From the NCBI GenBank assembly GCA_016873795.1, contig VGWA01000011.1, forward strand, positions 1-36,349: 36,349 nucleotides of DNA, given 5' to 3'. The position numbers and the translations under genes were made by a program. Below the pieces are notes generated by a model. That model ran no database searches. It was not told the DNA's origin and saw nothing but the letters and a program-made list of their open reading frames with translations. This DNA is from Ignavibacteria bacterium (lineage in GTDB: Bacteria > Bacteroidota > Ignavibacteria > Tepidaquicellales > Tepidaquicellaceae). Of the stretch, positions 26,311-35,272 are shown piece after piece (position 1 is the first letter of the stretch; each line of letters starts with the position of its first letter).

Positions 26311-26826
26311 AAAGCTCCGTAGGAGCGGCATCTTTGCAGGATAAATTCCGGGCTTTCAAAAAGCTCCGTAGGAGCGGCATCTTTGTAGCATATAAAAATA
26401 TTTCACAGGTAAGCAGCGTAGTTGCGACATCTTTATAGGATAAATTCCGTGTTTTCAAAAAGCTCCGTAGGAGCGACATCTTTGTAGCATGTAAAAATAT
26501 TTCACAGGTAAGCAGCGTAGCTGCGACATCTTTGTAGTATAAATACCGTGTTTTCAAAGAGCTCCGTAGGAGCGTCATCTTTGTAGCATGTAAAAATATT
26601 TCACAGGTAAGCAGCGTAGCTGCGACATCTTTGTAGTATAAATACCGTGTTTTCAAAGAGCTCCGTAGGAGCGTCATCTTTGTAGTATGTAAAAATATTT
26701 CACAGGTAAGCAGCGTAGCTGCGACATCTTTGTAGGATAAATACCGTGTTTTCAAAGAGCTCCGTAGGAGCGGCATCTTTGTAGCATGTAAAAATATTTC
26801 ACAGGTAAGCAGCGTAGCTGCGACAT
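26311..26826. repeat. REP-like array: two alternating palindromes, 99-bp period
   Basis: Palindrome A, GCTCCGTAGGAGC, occurs at 26314, 26363, 26462, 26561, 26660 and 26759. Palindrome B, GCAGCGTAGCTGC (one copy with GTTGC), occurs at 26413, 26512, 26611, 26710 and 26809. After the first A-A step of 49 bp, A and B alternate every 49-50 bp, giving a 99-bp unit. Each palindrome is followed by ACATCTTTGTAG-like sequence. The period is a multiple of three, so the minus strand is open through the whole array, but the 33-residue peptide repeat it would encode reflects DNA repetition only. The array lies between the groEL terminator and the barrel gene. Confidence 0.93.
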
Positions 26827-26857
26827 TTTTCAAGGATAACAGGGCAGGGGTTGTAAT

Positions 26858-26890
26858 AAAAAAAGGAGCAAATTTCTTTGCTCCTTTTTT
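26858..26890 (-). terminator. Intrinsic terminator of groES-groEL
   Basis: GGAGCAAA (26865-26872) pairs perfectly with TTTGCTCC (26877-26884) around a four-base loop. The stem is flanked by A7 on one side and T6 on the other, so it can work in both directions. It lies 23 bases after the groEL stop on the minus strand. Confidence 0.92.
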
Positions 26891-26912
26891 ATATTCGTAT
26901 ATCATTTTCGGT

Positions 26913-28574
<1,662 letters not shown>

Positions 28575-28592
28575 TTAAATTACAATTTTAAA

Positions 28593-28877
28593 TTAAATAA
28601 TGGCATAAATATCCGATTCCCTCATTATGAGATATTCTTCGCCGTCAATCGTAACTTCGGTTCCTGAATATTTTCCGTATAGAACCTTGTCGCCGACTTT
28701 TACTTCGAGTGGGATAAACTTACCGTTATCGTCGGTTTTTCCTTTTCCGACCGCGATAATTTCACCCTGCATAGGTTTTTCCTTTGCAGTGTCGGGGATT
28801 ATAATCCCGGATTTTGTCTTTTCTTCAGCCGGAGAGGGCTTTACCAGCACTCTGTCCGATAATGGTCTTAATTTCAT
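28593..28877 (-). CDS. groS: Co-chaperonin GroES (Hsp10)
   Basis: 94-residue lid of the GroEL chamber. [14 protein letters not shown] and the mobile loop [18 protein letters not shown] are diagnostic, followed by [16 protein letters not shown] and [19 protein letters not shown] stands seven bases before the ATG. It is the first gene of the heat-shock operon. Confidence 0.98.
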   Translation of the reverse strand: MKLRPLSDRVLVKPSPAEEKTKSGIIIPDTAKEKPMQGEIIAVGKGKTDDNGKFIPLEVKVGDKVLYGKYSGTEVTIDGEEYLIMRESDIYAII

Positions 28878-28928
28878 AAATTACTCCTGTTTTTTAGTTA
28901 TTTAAAAATAGTTGTTTATTTAAGCATA

Positions 28929-28955
28929 TTAGCACTCAATTATAGAGAGTGCTAA
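28929..28955 (-). promoter_or_regulatory. CIRCE operator (HrcA binding site)
   Basis: A perfect inverted repeat TTAGCACTC - 9 bases - GAGTGCTAA, identical to the CIRCE consensus, 52 bases upstream of groES. It overlaps the -10 hexamer by two bases, so bound HrcA would block initiation. Confidence 0.97.
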
Positions 28956-28982
28956 AATAATAAGAAAGGATTAAAATGTCAA
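28954..28982 (-). promoter_or_regulatory. Sigma-70-type promoter of groES-groEL
   Basis: On the minus strand TTGACA (28982-28977), a 17-base spacer and TATTTT (28959-28954) lie directly in front of the CIRCE. The -35 is a perfect consensus. Confidence 0.8.
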
Positions 28983-29003
28983 GGAAAAAGACAGGTAAGA
29001 TTA

Positions 29004-29073
29004 GTAAGTTATCAATTATAAGTTATTATTTATAAGTTTTTAATTTTTCGTTCTGCATTTTACATTCTGCATT
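29004..29073. repeat. Degenerate 7-bp-periodic tract (ten heptads ending in TT)
   Basis: Ten consecutive heptads all end in TT: GTAAGTT, ATCAATT, ATAAGTT, ATTATTT, ATAAGTT, TTTAATT, TTTCGTT, CTGCATT, TTACATT, CTGCATT. It lies between the groES promoter and the downstream end of the serine hydrolase gene; no gene is seen in this 300-base gap. Confidence 0.8.
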
Positions 29074-29103
29074 TATCCCGGCTAAAGTCAAGAACTCAGG
29101 ACT

Positions 29104-29217
29104 ATTCGCGTCTTTTCTTGATTCTACATTCGTGATAATTCGTGGTACTTATTATTCACCTCTGTTCGCAGTTAAACATTCGCGATAATTCGTGGATTTT
29201 TTAATTCACATCCATTC
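29104..29217. repeat. ATTCG-phased intergenic repeat, locus 2
   Basis: ATTCGTGATAATTCGTGG at 29128-29145 and ATTCGCGATAATTCGTGG at 29178-29195 differ by one base and start exactly 50 bp apart. More isolated ATTCGC words stand at 29104 and 29214. The same 18-mer with a TT change is at 26161. Confidence 0.8.
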
Positions 29218-29299
29218 GCAATCTGGACTCTTCTCAGACCTGTATTCTCTGATTTCTGAACACTTACTTCATCACGCTTAATGCGTTACACTTCACGTA

Positions 29300-30835
29300 T
29301 TATTTTTGTTTGATGAATTCATAGTATAGCGGGTCGATGAAATCGTTTGCTTTGAGCTTAAAAGACTCAATTTTTCCGTTTTTTGCATTTACAGGAACAA
29401 GACATCTGTTGAACACTAGATCGTTAGGAATAAACAGCAGAGTATCATTTCTCCACTGTTCAAGCGTACCTTCGAAATTATTTCTGCAATCCATCCTCAG
29501 AATATATTTATCATTTTCAAACGTAATACTGCAGTTTCCCCCAGCTTCATTGAAATATGTACCGGTAATATTATTCAAATCAAACGAAGTTTTTAGCGAC
29601 TCATCTTTTTTCTCGAGAATATTTTCCCACTGTGATTTCTCATACTCAAAATTTCTGCTGAAATTCACAAAGAAAACACTGTCCCAGTTAGTAGTTTGAG
29701 CATTTATGCACCAATCGAAAATCTGATACATCAGTGAATAAATCATACCGTTCTGGTCGTTATTAGTAAGAATCACCAGACCCGCTTTTTCCTCCGGCAG
29801 AAATGCAGTTCGTGAGACCATCCCGTCATATCCCCCCGAGTGCTCGATTAGCAGTTTACCTTTATAGTCCATCATAAACCAGCCAAGTCCGTAAGTCATA
29901 AAATGACGTCCGGTCAGATTTTTCGAGCCGTGAGTGGGAGAGGGGATAACGTTATATGGAGTTTGAGTCTTAAGAAGTATTTTTTTATCGAATATAATTT
30001 TATCTTTAAATTTTCCTTCGTTAACCTGCATCAGAATCCAGTTAGCCATATCAGCGGCGGATGAATTGATAGAAGCGGCAGGAGCGATATTATCCACATT
30101 CCGCCATGGTACAGGCACATATTTGAAATCATAGTCGAGAGAATGCGGAGTAGCCACATTATCGAAATTTTTCAAATCGTTCACGGACGTGCAGGAGCGG
30201 TTCATCTCAAGCGGTATGAAAAAATATTCTTTAATAAGTTCATCCCAGCTTTTTTTTGAAACAAAACCGGCAATTTCACCAGCTACAAGGAATCCGCTGT
30301 TATTATATCCGAATCCGCTTCTGTAATCATATATAGGTTTTACATATTTCATCATTGAAATCGTTTCGCCGCGTGAAAACTTAGTTCCCCAGGTCAGGAA
30401 ATCACCGTGAAAAGTACCCAATCCGATTCTGTGAGTGAGCATATCTTTAATGGTTGCAACTTCCGAAAATTTATCGTTGTAAAGCAAGAAAGATTTAATA
30501 TAGTCTGTAATTTTATCGTCAAGAAAAAGTTTTTTTTCCGCTTCAAGCATTGCGACGAGTGTACCCGTAAAAGGTTTTGTGTTTGAAGCCACTGCGAAGA
30601 TTGTATTTTCGTCAACCTTATCGGATTTTCCGAGTTCTCTGATGCCGTATCCTTTTAGTAATACTATTTCCCCGTCTTTAATAATTGCCACGGAAACACC
30701 CGGAACTTCCCATCTTTTCATTGATTCTGTTATATATTCGTCAATAGGTTTTCCGTTAAGTATTATATCCTCCTGTGCGAATACTGAATTGCAAAGCAGT
30801 ATTCCGGCAAAAATTAAGAGTAAATATTTTTTCAT
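29300..30835 (-). CDS. Secreted serine hydrolase, class C beta-lactamase/penicillin-binding-protein fold
   Basis: 511 residues with signal peptide (YLLLIFAGILLCNSVFAQ). The active-site set of the beta-lactamase (PF00144-type) family is complete: Ser84-x-x-Lys87 in VASNTKPFTG, Tyr177-x-Asn179 in GYNNSGF, and HSGG at 332-335 in place of KTG. After the catalytic domain a C-terminal beta-rich domain (from about residue 415, LNNITGTYFNEAGGNCSITF) resembles the DUF3471 lipocalin-like tail often found in this family. Such proteins are usually esterases or D-amino-acid peptidases, and resistance activity cannot be assumed. Single gene; the 30836-31058 gap upstream holds no recognised signal. Confidence 0.9.
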   Translation of the reverse strand: MKKYLLLIFAGILLCNSVFAQEDIILNGKPIDEYITESMKRWEVPGVSVAIIKDGEIVLLKGYGIRELGKSDKVDENTIFAVASNTKPFTGTLVAMLEAEKKLFLDDKITDYIKSFLLYNDKFSEVATIKDMLTHRIGLGTFHGDFLTWGTKFSRGETISMMKYVKPIYDYRSGFGYNNSGFLVAGEIAGFVSKKSWDELIKEYFFIPLEMNRSCTSVNDLKNFDNVATPHSLDYDFKYVPVPWRNVDNIAPAASINSSAADMANWILMQVNEGKFKDKIIFDKKILLKTQTPYNVIPSPTHGSKNLTGRHFMTYGLGWFMMDYKGKLLIEHSGGYDGMVSRTAFLPEEKAGLVILTNNDQNGMIYSLMYQIFDWCINAQTTNWDSVFFVNFSRNFEYEKSQWENILEKKDESLKTSFDLNNITGTYFNEAGGNCSITFENDKYILRMDCRNNFEGTLEQWRNDTLLFIPNDLVFNRCLVPVNAKNGKIESFKLKANDFIDPLYYEFIKQK

Positions 30836-31058
30836 AATTATAAAGTAAAATTTTTTAAAAATAATAAATAGTTTTTAAGATTACTATGTATTTAGTTTTT
30901 TCTCTTAATATCAGTGTATCGCGATGAGAAGGAATTTTCGTTCCGTTGAGATTTGAGTAAGAGATAAACTTTACAGTCTGGGGCATTGCAGTGTGGGTGA
31001 TTGTAAGAAAAGGGAACTTTGGTATACTTCGATTAGTACACTATGGAAACGAATTGGT

Positions 31059-31235
31059 TTATTTGGTTTTTTCAACTATCAGGAGAAAATTAATTTTTGC
31101 TCCGTACATCATAAAATATTGAGTCACGTTTGGCAGTATTGCAATTACTTCGCCGTCAAGCTTATTTATAAACTGTTCGAGCTTTTCCTGTATATTATCT
31201 TTTTTTACTTCTATGCGATGAACTTTGTATTTCAT
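31059..31235 (-). CDS. Small conserved-looking protein, 58 residues
   Basis: Between ATG 31235 and TAA 31059 the minus strand encodes 58 residues starting MKYKVHRIEVKKDNIQEKLE, continuing with LDGEVIAILPNVTQYFMMYG and ending KINFLLIVEKTK. The pattern (beta strand, amphipathic helix, strand, proline turn, hydrophobic last strand) looks like a compact alpha/beta domain similar to DUF4177-type small proteins, and codon use is gene-like in otherwise non-coding AT-rich DNA. A signal peptide is absent, so it is probably cytoplasmic. No strong ribosome site precedes it. The plus-strand frame across it looks random. Confidence 0.65.
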   Translation of the reverse strand: MKYKVHRIEVKKDNIQEKLEQFINKLDGEVIAILPNVTQYFMMYGAKINFLLIVEKTK

Positions 31236-31892
31236 TTTGTTTTATTTTTCGATTTATAAGACTATTTTTTTAATAATAATATGAATTTATTTATGTATTA
31301 TACGTAAATTCAGCTTATTTGTTTTATATAGCAAATATTAATGTAATGCTTAAGATGGATTGAACTTTTGAAAATTATAACTTCAATGCTGAAATGGTAT
31401 TAGAACGATATCTTTATTATACATATAATAAAACGAATTTGTGAAACTGACAAATAATATACTCGAATAGTAACCGCTAATATCACAAATCGTTAGCTGA
31501 TTTCACAAATTTATTGAATATAATATTATATATTACTATTATTTAACGACTTAAATGAATAATACTTGTTAATGAAAATATAGATAAGAAGTTTAATTAT
31601 TCAAATATTAAATTAATAGATGTTCTATTATTCCATGGAACCATACAATTGGAAAATTTAAGAATGAACAATAAGAATTTATGAGTAATGAGTTACGAGA
31701 TCCTAAGAACTAAAGTCAGGCATGTTCAGAGTGACAGGGTGAGAGGTCAGTTTTTGGTGATAAGAGGTGAGATCATGAATGCACGCAGATTGACACAAAT
31801 TGACATGAATTAAAGAAGATTTTTTCGTTTACAAAGGGGATTTCCGATAACATTCGAGTACATGTTTTGGGAGAGATGCGGAATTTTTTTTT
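31236..31892. other. Gene-free stretch
   Basis: About 650 very AT-rich bases without a credible gene. Visible items are three copies of TCACAAAT (inverted at 31437-31444, direct at 31483-31490 and 31503-31510) and a 7-bp-periodic part listed separately. A fragment near 31785 (ACGCAGATTGACACAAATTG) resembles decayed ATTCG-type repeats. Confidence 0.6.
31660..31776. repeat. Degenerate 7-bp-periodic tract
   Basis: AAGAATG, AACAATA, AGAATTT, ATGAGTA, ATGAGTT and ACGAGAT (31660-31701) form six heptads all beginning with A. A weaker continuation at 31728-31776 includes AGAGTGA, CAGGGTG, AGAGGTC and AGAGGTG in one common phase. Confidence 0.55.
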
Positions 31893-33950
31893 TTATTTCT
31901 GGAGGATTAGTTTTTTTGTATCTGTGAATATTCCTGCTTGCATGCGGCAGAAATATGCACCGCTTGGAAGTTGTGAGGCGTCGAAAGTTGTTTCATAAGT
32001 GCCGGGCTGGAGGTTTTCATTTACAAGAGTTGCGACTACTTTTCCAAGCATATCAAACACGATTAATTTTACGTTACCAGAATTTATAATTTGAAATTTA
32101 ACATTTGTCATAGAATTAAACGGATTCGGATAATTCTGCTCCAACGAAAAAGCAGAGGGAACTTCAGTACCTATGTTTTGGATCCCAATAATTTCTTGCA
32201 GTGAGCGACGCCAGACGGATTGCGATGTTGCTGCAAATATATAATTGTTTCCAATGATTAATGAATTAACAGTGGGATTATCGTAAAATCCGAGATTGTT
32301 CTGTATCCAGGTTTGTCCATTGTTTGTAGAGAGATAGAATCCGGAATCGGAAGTGCCAGCAAAAATATTATTTCTCGAAACAATGAGGGAGAGAACATTT
32401 TTATCAGTAAGATCAGTTTGTCTCCAGTTTTGTCCGTTATTTGTGGAGAGCCAGATGCCATACGAATTAGTTCCTGCAAATATATAATTTTCGTTTATTG
32501 CAAGTGTGTTAACTGTTTTATCATTCAAAGAGGTTTGCGTCCATGTTTGTCCGTTATTTGTGGAAAGCCAAACACCTCCTGAACCTTGAAAATTGAATGT
32601 CCCCGCTAATATATAATAATTTGCAGAAAGTGAATAAACAGTTAAGTTATTTAAAGTAGTTTGTGTCCAATTTTGTCCGTTATCTGTGGAGAGCCAGACA
32701 CCACCCGAACCTTGATAATTTAATGTTCCTGTGAAAATATTATTTCCACTTATGGCTATTGAGTAGACATGTAGGTTGTTCAAGCCGATTTGAGTCCAGT
32801 ATTGTCCGTTTGATGTAGAGAGCCAGATACCGTTACATGTTCCTGCAAAAATATAATTTCCGCTCGCTGAAAGGGAAAGAACATATTGTTCATTCATAGA
32901 AGTTTGAGTCCAGGATTGTCCATAATTTATCGAGCGATAGATGCCATACAAATTAGTTCCTGCAAAAATATTATTTCCATTTATAGTGAGAGATGTAACA
33001 AGTTGATTATCTAAAGCCAAATGAGTCCAGGTTTGTCCGAAATTTGTGGAGAGATAAATTCCGTTAGTTGTTCCCATAAAAATATTATTTTCTGAAGCTG
33101 CAAGTGAACGAACCCAAATATTGTAAACTGGGTGTGTCCAGTTTTGTCCGTTATCTGTTGAAAAATAGACTCCATAATCTGTACCTGCGAAAATAATATT
33201 ACCTGATATGGCAAGGGCATAAACTGTTCTATTAATTAAAGAAGTTAGCGACCAGTTCTGTCCATTATTTGTTGAGAGATAGACACCATGATAATTGGAA
33301 GGACAATTATAATTAACTGAACCTGCAAAGATATTATTTCCGCAGACGGCAAGGGAGTATATTTCATAGCCATTTAAACCGGTGGGAGTCCAGTTTTGTC
33401 CGTTATCTGTGGAAAGGTAGACACCCCATTGATATGTACCTGCAAAAATTTTATTTTCACTGACAGTAAGGGATAAGACAGTTTTTGTATTCATTGAAGT
33501 ATGTGCCCAGTTTTCCCCATTATTTGTCGAAAAGTATATTCCGTTATATTGTGTTCCTGCAAAAATATAATTTCCGCAGACGGCAAGGGAATATACTGTT
33601 TTGTCATTTAAAATCGTTTGTGTCCAGTTTTGTCCGTTATTTGTGGAAAGATACACTCCGAAATATTGTGTTCCTGCGAAAATATTATTTCCGCTTTTAG
33701 TAAGTGATATAATATTTCTATTATTCAGAGAAGTTTGAGTCCAGCTTTGTCCGTTATTTGTTGAGACATAGACTCCGTAATTTTGTGTTCCTGCAAAGAT
33801 ATTATTTCCGCTTATAGCAATTGAATAAATTCTTTTGTTTGTAGGGGGTGTCAAGATGCAAGGCTCCCACTGGCAGTAACAATTAAAAATTAAGAATGAA
33901 CAATTAAAAATAATAAAGAGTATTACTATATTGAAAATTTTTGTTTTCAT
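31893..33950 (-). CDS. Secreted Asp-box (BNR-like) beta-propeller with T9SS sorting domain, paralogue 2
   Basis: 685 residues: signal peptide, thirteen repeats of about 42 residues each holding an Asp-box (STNNGQNW and variants), and a type A T9SS domain (LEQNYPNPFNSMTNVKFQII, then GKVVATLV, LPSGAYFCRM, ending KKLILQK). The repeats are far more uniform than in the 14412-16499 paralogue, at DNA level too, which points to recent tandem duplication or conversion. The signal-peptide core (FIIFNCSFLIFNCYC) is encoded by five 7-bp units of an intergenic-type repeat. Predicted extracellular or surface-bound binding protein with no enzymatic site visible. Its start lies 17-20 bases after the broken T9SS gene upstream. 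Confidence 0.85.
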   Translation of the reverse strand: MKTKIFNIVILFIIFNCSFLIFNCYCQWEPCILTPPTNKRIYSIAISGNNIFAGTQNYGVYVSTNNGQSWTQTSLNNRNIISLTKSGNNIFAGTQYFGVYLSTNNGQNWTQTILNDKTVYSLAVCGNYIFAGTQYNGIYFSTNNGENWAHTSMNTKTVLSLTVSENKIFAGTYQWGVYLSTDNGQNWTPTGLNGYEIYSLAVCGNNIFAGSVNYNCPSNYHGVYLSTNNGQNWSLTSLINRTVYALAISGNIIFAGTDYGVYFSTDNGQNWTHPVYNIWVRSLAASENNIFMGTTNGIYLSTNFGQTWTHLALDNQLVTSLTINGNNIFAGTNLYGIYRSINYGQSWTQTSMNEQYVLSLSASGNYIFAGTCNGIWLSTSNGQYWTQIGLNNLHVYSIAISGNNIFTGTLNYQGSGGVWLSTDNGQNWTQTTLNNLTVYSLSANYYILAGTFNFQGSGGVWLSTNNGQTWTQTSLNDKTVNTLAINENYIFAGTNSYGIWLSTNNGQNWRQTDLTDKNVLSLIVSRNNIFAGTSDSGFYLSTNNGQTWIQNNLGFYDNPTVNSLIIGNNYIFAATSQSVWRRSLQEIIGIQNIGTEVPSAFSLEQNYPNPFNSMTNVKFQIINSGNVKLIVFDMLGKVVATLVNENLQPGTYETTFDASQLPSGAYFCRMQAGIFTDTKKLILQK
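33877..33911. repeat. 7-bp repeat inside the signal-peptide coding region
   Basis: Plus strand heptads TAACAAT, TAAAAAT, TAAGAAT, GAACAAT, TAAAAAT: five units of the form NAANAAT. The minus strand codes for the hydrophobic stretch of the signal peptide of the 31893-33950 protein. Three of the words recur in shifted phase in the tract at 31660. Confidence 0.85.
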
Positions 33951-33960
33951 TTTAGTAGAA

Positions 33961-34500
33961 TCAATTATTATATTTCTGTGAATTTCCCAGCTTCAATACG
34001 GCAGAAATATACACCGCTTGGGAGTTGTGTCGCATCGAGGATTTCCGAATAATATCCGGGTTTTCGAAATTCGTTAAGTATTTTTTTGCTACTCTGCCTG
34101 AGAGGTCGTAGAGCATTAGGACTACAGGTGTTTCGATGAGTATTTTGTAATCTATTTTTACTGATGAGTTGAATGGGTTTGGATGTATTAACGATAGTTC
34201 GAATTGAAACGGATTTAGAATCGTTACTTTATCTTCGAGGTTATAATAATTGAAGTTTCCGTTGTAGTCAATTTGTTTAAGCCTGTATTTGTAACTGCCG
34301 CACTGGATAACATCGTCGAAGTAATAATCGTTTGCAATATTTGTGTTGTCTTTTCCTTTGATAAATCCAATATTATCCCATGTATTAATGTAACCTGCGG
34401 GATAAAGCAGCTGCCGTGTTTGGGGATATATATCATCGAATGGTAATATGATTACAGATAAGAATAAAATACATAGCAAGGATTTGGACAGGAAGTTCAT
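33961..34500 (-). pseudogene. Truncated, frameshifted T9SS-exported protein
   Basis: A signal peptide beginning at ATG 34500 (NFLSKSLLCILFLSVIILPF) is joined directly to what is normally the very end of large T9SS cargo proteins (WDNIGFIKGKDNTN, then GSYKYRLKQIDYNGNFNYYN and LSLIHPNPFNSSVKIDY). Within the sorting domain, after LMLYDLSGRVAKK, the frame is lost at a run of seven A (plus-strand T 34081-34087). In the -1 frame the protein continues ILNEFRKPGYYSEILDATQL and PSGVYFCRIEAGKFTEI, a proper T9SS ending, and stops at 33968. So most of the ectodomain is missing and the last third of the sorting domain is out of frame. The A-run sits in register as A_AAA_AAA, so slippage could restore it. 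Confidence 0.75.
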
Positions 34501-34562
34501 AGCAATTAAAGATAGTATAAACAATTCGGAAAGTAAATACAATTTTTTAAAATTCAATGTTG

Positions 34563-34703
34563 TATTATAAATGTTAAACGTTAAATTAAAAAAGTTGAAG
34601 AGTCGAAAAAGTTATGATTGATGGAAATAATTAACAGTTAAAAATATTAAATAGTTATGAGTCACACGTTATGAGGGACTTGTTACGCGTAACTCATCAC
34701 GTT
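34563..34703. repeat. Degenerate 7-bp-periodic tract downstream of the M15-like gene
   Basis: The clearest part is 34654-34695: GTTATGA, GTCACAC, GTTATGA, GGGACTT, GTTACGC, GTAACTC, six heptads in one phase, five of them starting with GT. Less regular heptads precede (AAATGTT, AAACGTT, AAATTAA at about 34570). The tract reaches the stop codon of the M15-like gene. Confidence 0.6.
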
Positions 34704-35270
34704 TTATGGGTGGAGCAGGCGGGTGTTAGAATAATAGCTGCGTTTTGAGAGTTCCGTTGCCGTGATTATTATTTGTTTGTCTATTTTGCCGGTCGGATTG
34801 AGCCGGTAACGCAATTGGAAGTTTCGGATTTCGATGAATATGAATTTACGAAGTTCGTAGAATTTTCCCGTCGAGATATGCTGGAAATTGTATCTTTCCT
34901 GCTTTACTCTGTAAAATCCTTTTTCTCTCATGCATCTGAATAGATGTTTGTAATTACCCGTACGGTCAATTTTTTTTCCGTCGGAAAAAACTATGCCGGC
35001 AGCAAGTCCGAAGTGATGAGGACTGCGGGATTTATAGTGTGACTGTCCGTCGGAATGTAGCTTGCTCTGAAATTTGTTGCTTCTGAATGTATCGGTTATT
35101 ATAATTTTGGATTCGGGAAATTTTTCATTATACAGTCCGATTGCGGAGGTGAGAAGAAAATAAAAATCAGGGAACAGAAGCGATGTGTTATTACAGCCGT
35201 GTTTTGAATCGAAGCATGGAGCGGTGATGATTTTGGTAAAGTAATGGTTTGATATTTCTTTAAAATTCAT
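34704..35270 (-). CDS. M15 (VanY-like) peptidase homologue, one zinc ligand replaced
   Basis: 188 residues without signal peptide. Residues about 58-131 match M15 D,D/L,D-peptidases that cut peptidoglycan cross-links: ITDTFRSNKFQ (as in SGYRS..Q), then SPHHFGLAAGIVF, which is the SxHxxGxAxD zinc motif with Ser83, His85, Gly88 and Ala90 but Gly92 where the Asp ligand should be, and a later His131 in NFQHI as the third ligand. The C-terminal 55 residues match nothing I know. Such cytosolic M15 proteins are commonly phage endolysins. The missing Asp suggests an inactive or decaying copy. It lies two bases after the HNH gene, so the two form one unit. Confidence 0.65.
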   Translation of the reverse strand: MNFKEISNHYFTKIITAPCFDSKHGCNNTSLLFPDFYFLLTSAIGLYNEKFPESKIIITDTFRSNKFQSKLHSDGQSHYKSRSPHHFGLAAGIVFSDGKKIDRTGNYKHLFRCMREKGFYRVKQERYNFQHISTGKFYELRKFIFIEIRNFQLRYRLNPTGKIDKQIIITATELSKRSYYSNTRLLHP

Positions 35271-35272
35271 TG

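Noticed and set aside
26311-26826. Possible CRISPR array
   Set aside because: Repeats are about 49-50 bp apart, but the sequences between palindromes are themselves repeated, so there are no unique spacers, and no cas genes are present.
26858-26890. Small RNA between groEL and the palindrome array
   Set aside because: The hairpin with A- and T-runs is fully explained as the groEL terminator; no promoter for a separate RNA seen.
26309-26905. 198-residue open frame on the minus strand with 33-residue repeats
   Set aside because: It exists only because the palindrome array has a 99-bp period divisible by three. It runs through the groEL terminator and has no ribosome site. Treated as repeat DNA.
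30900-30960. GGAATTTTCGTTCC inverted repeat as an operator or terminator
   Set aside because: Short imperfect stem with no T-run and not placed at a gene end; could be chance in AT-rich DNA.
30993-31259. Plus-strand frame of 88 residues
   Set aside because: Low-quality hydrophobic translation opposite the better 58-residue minus-strand gene.
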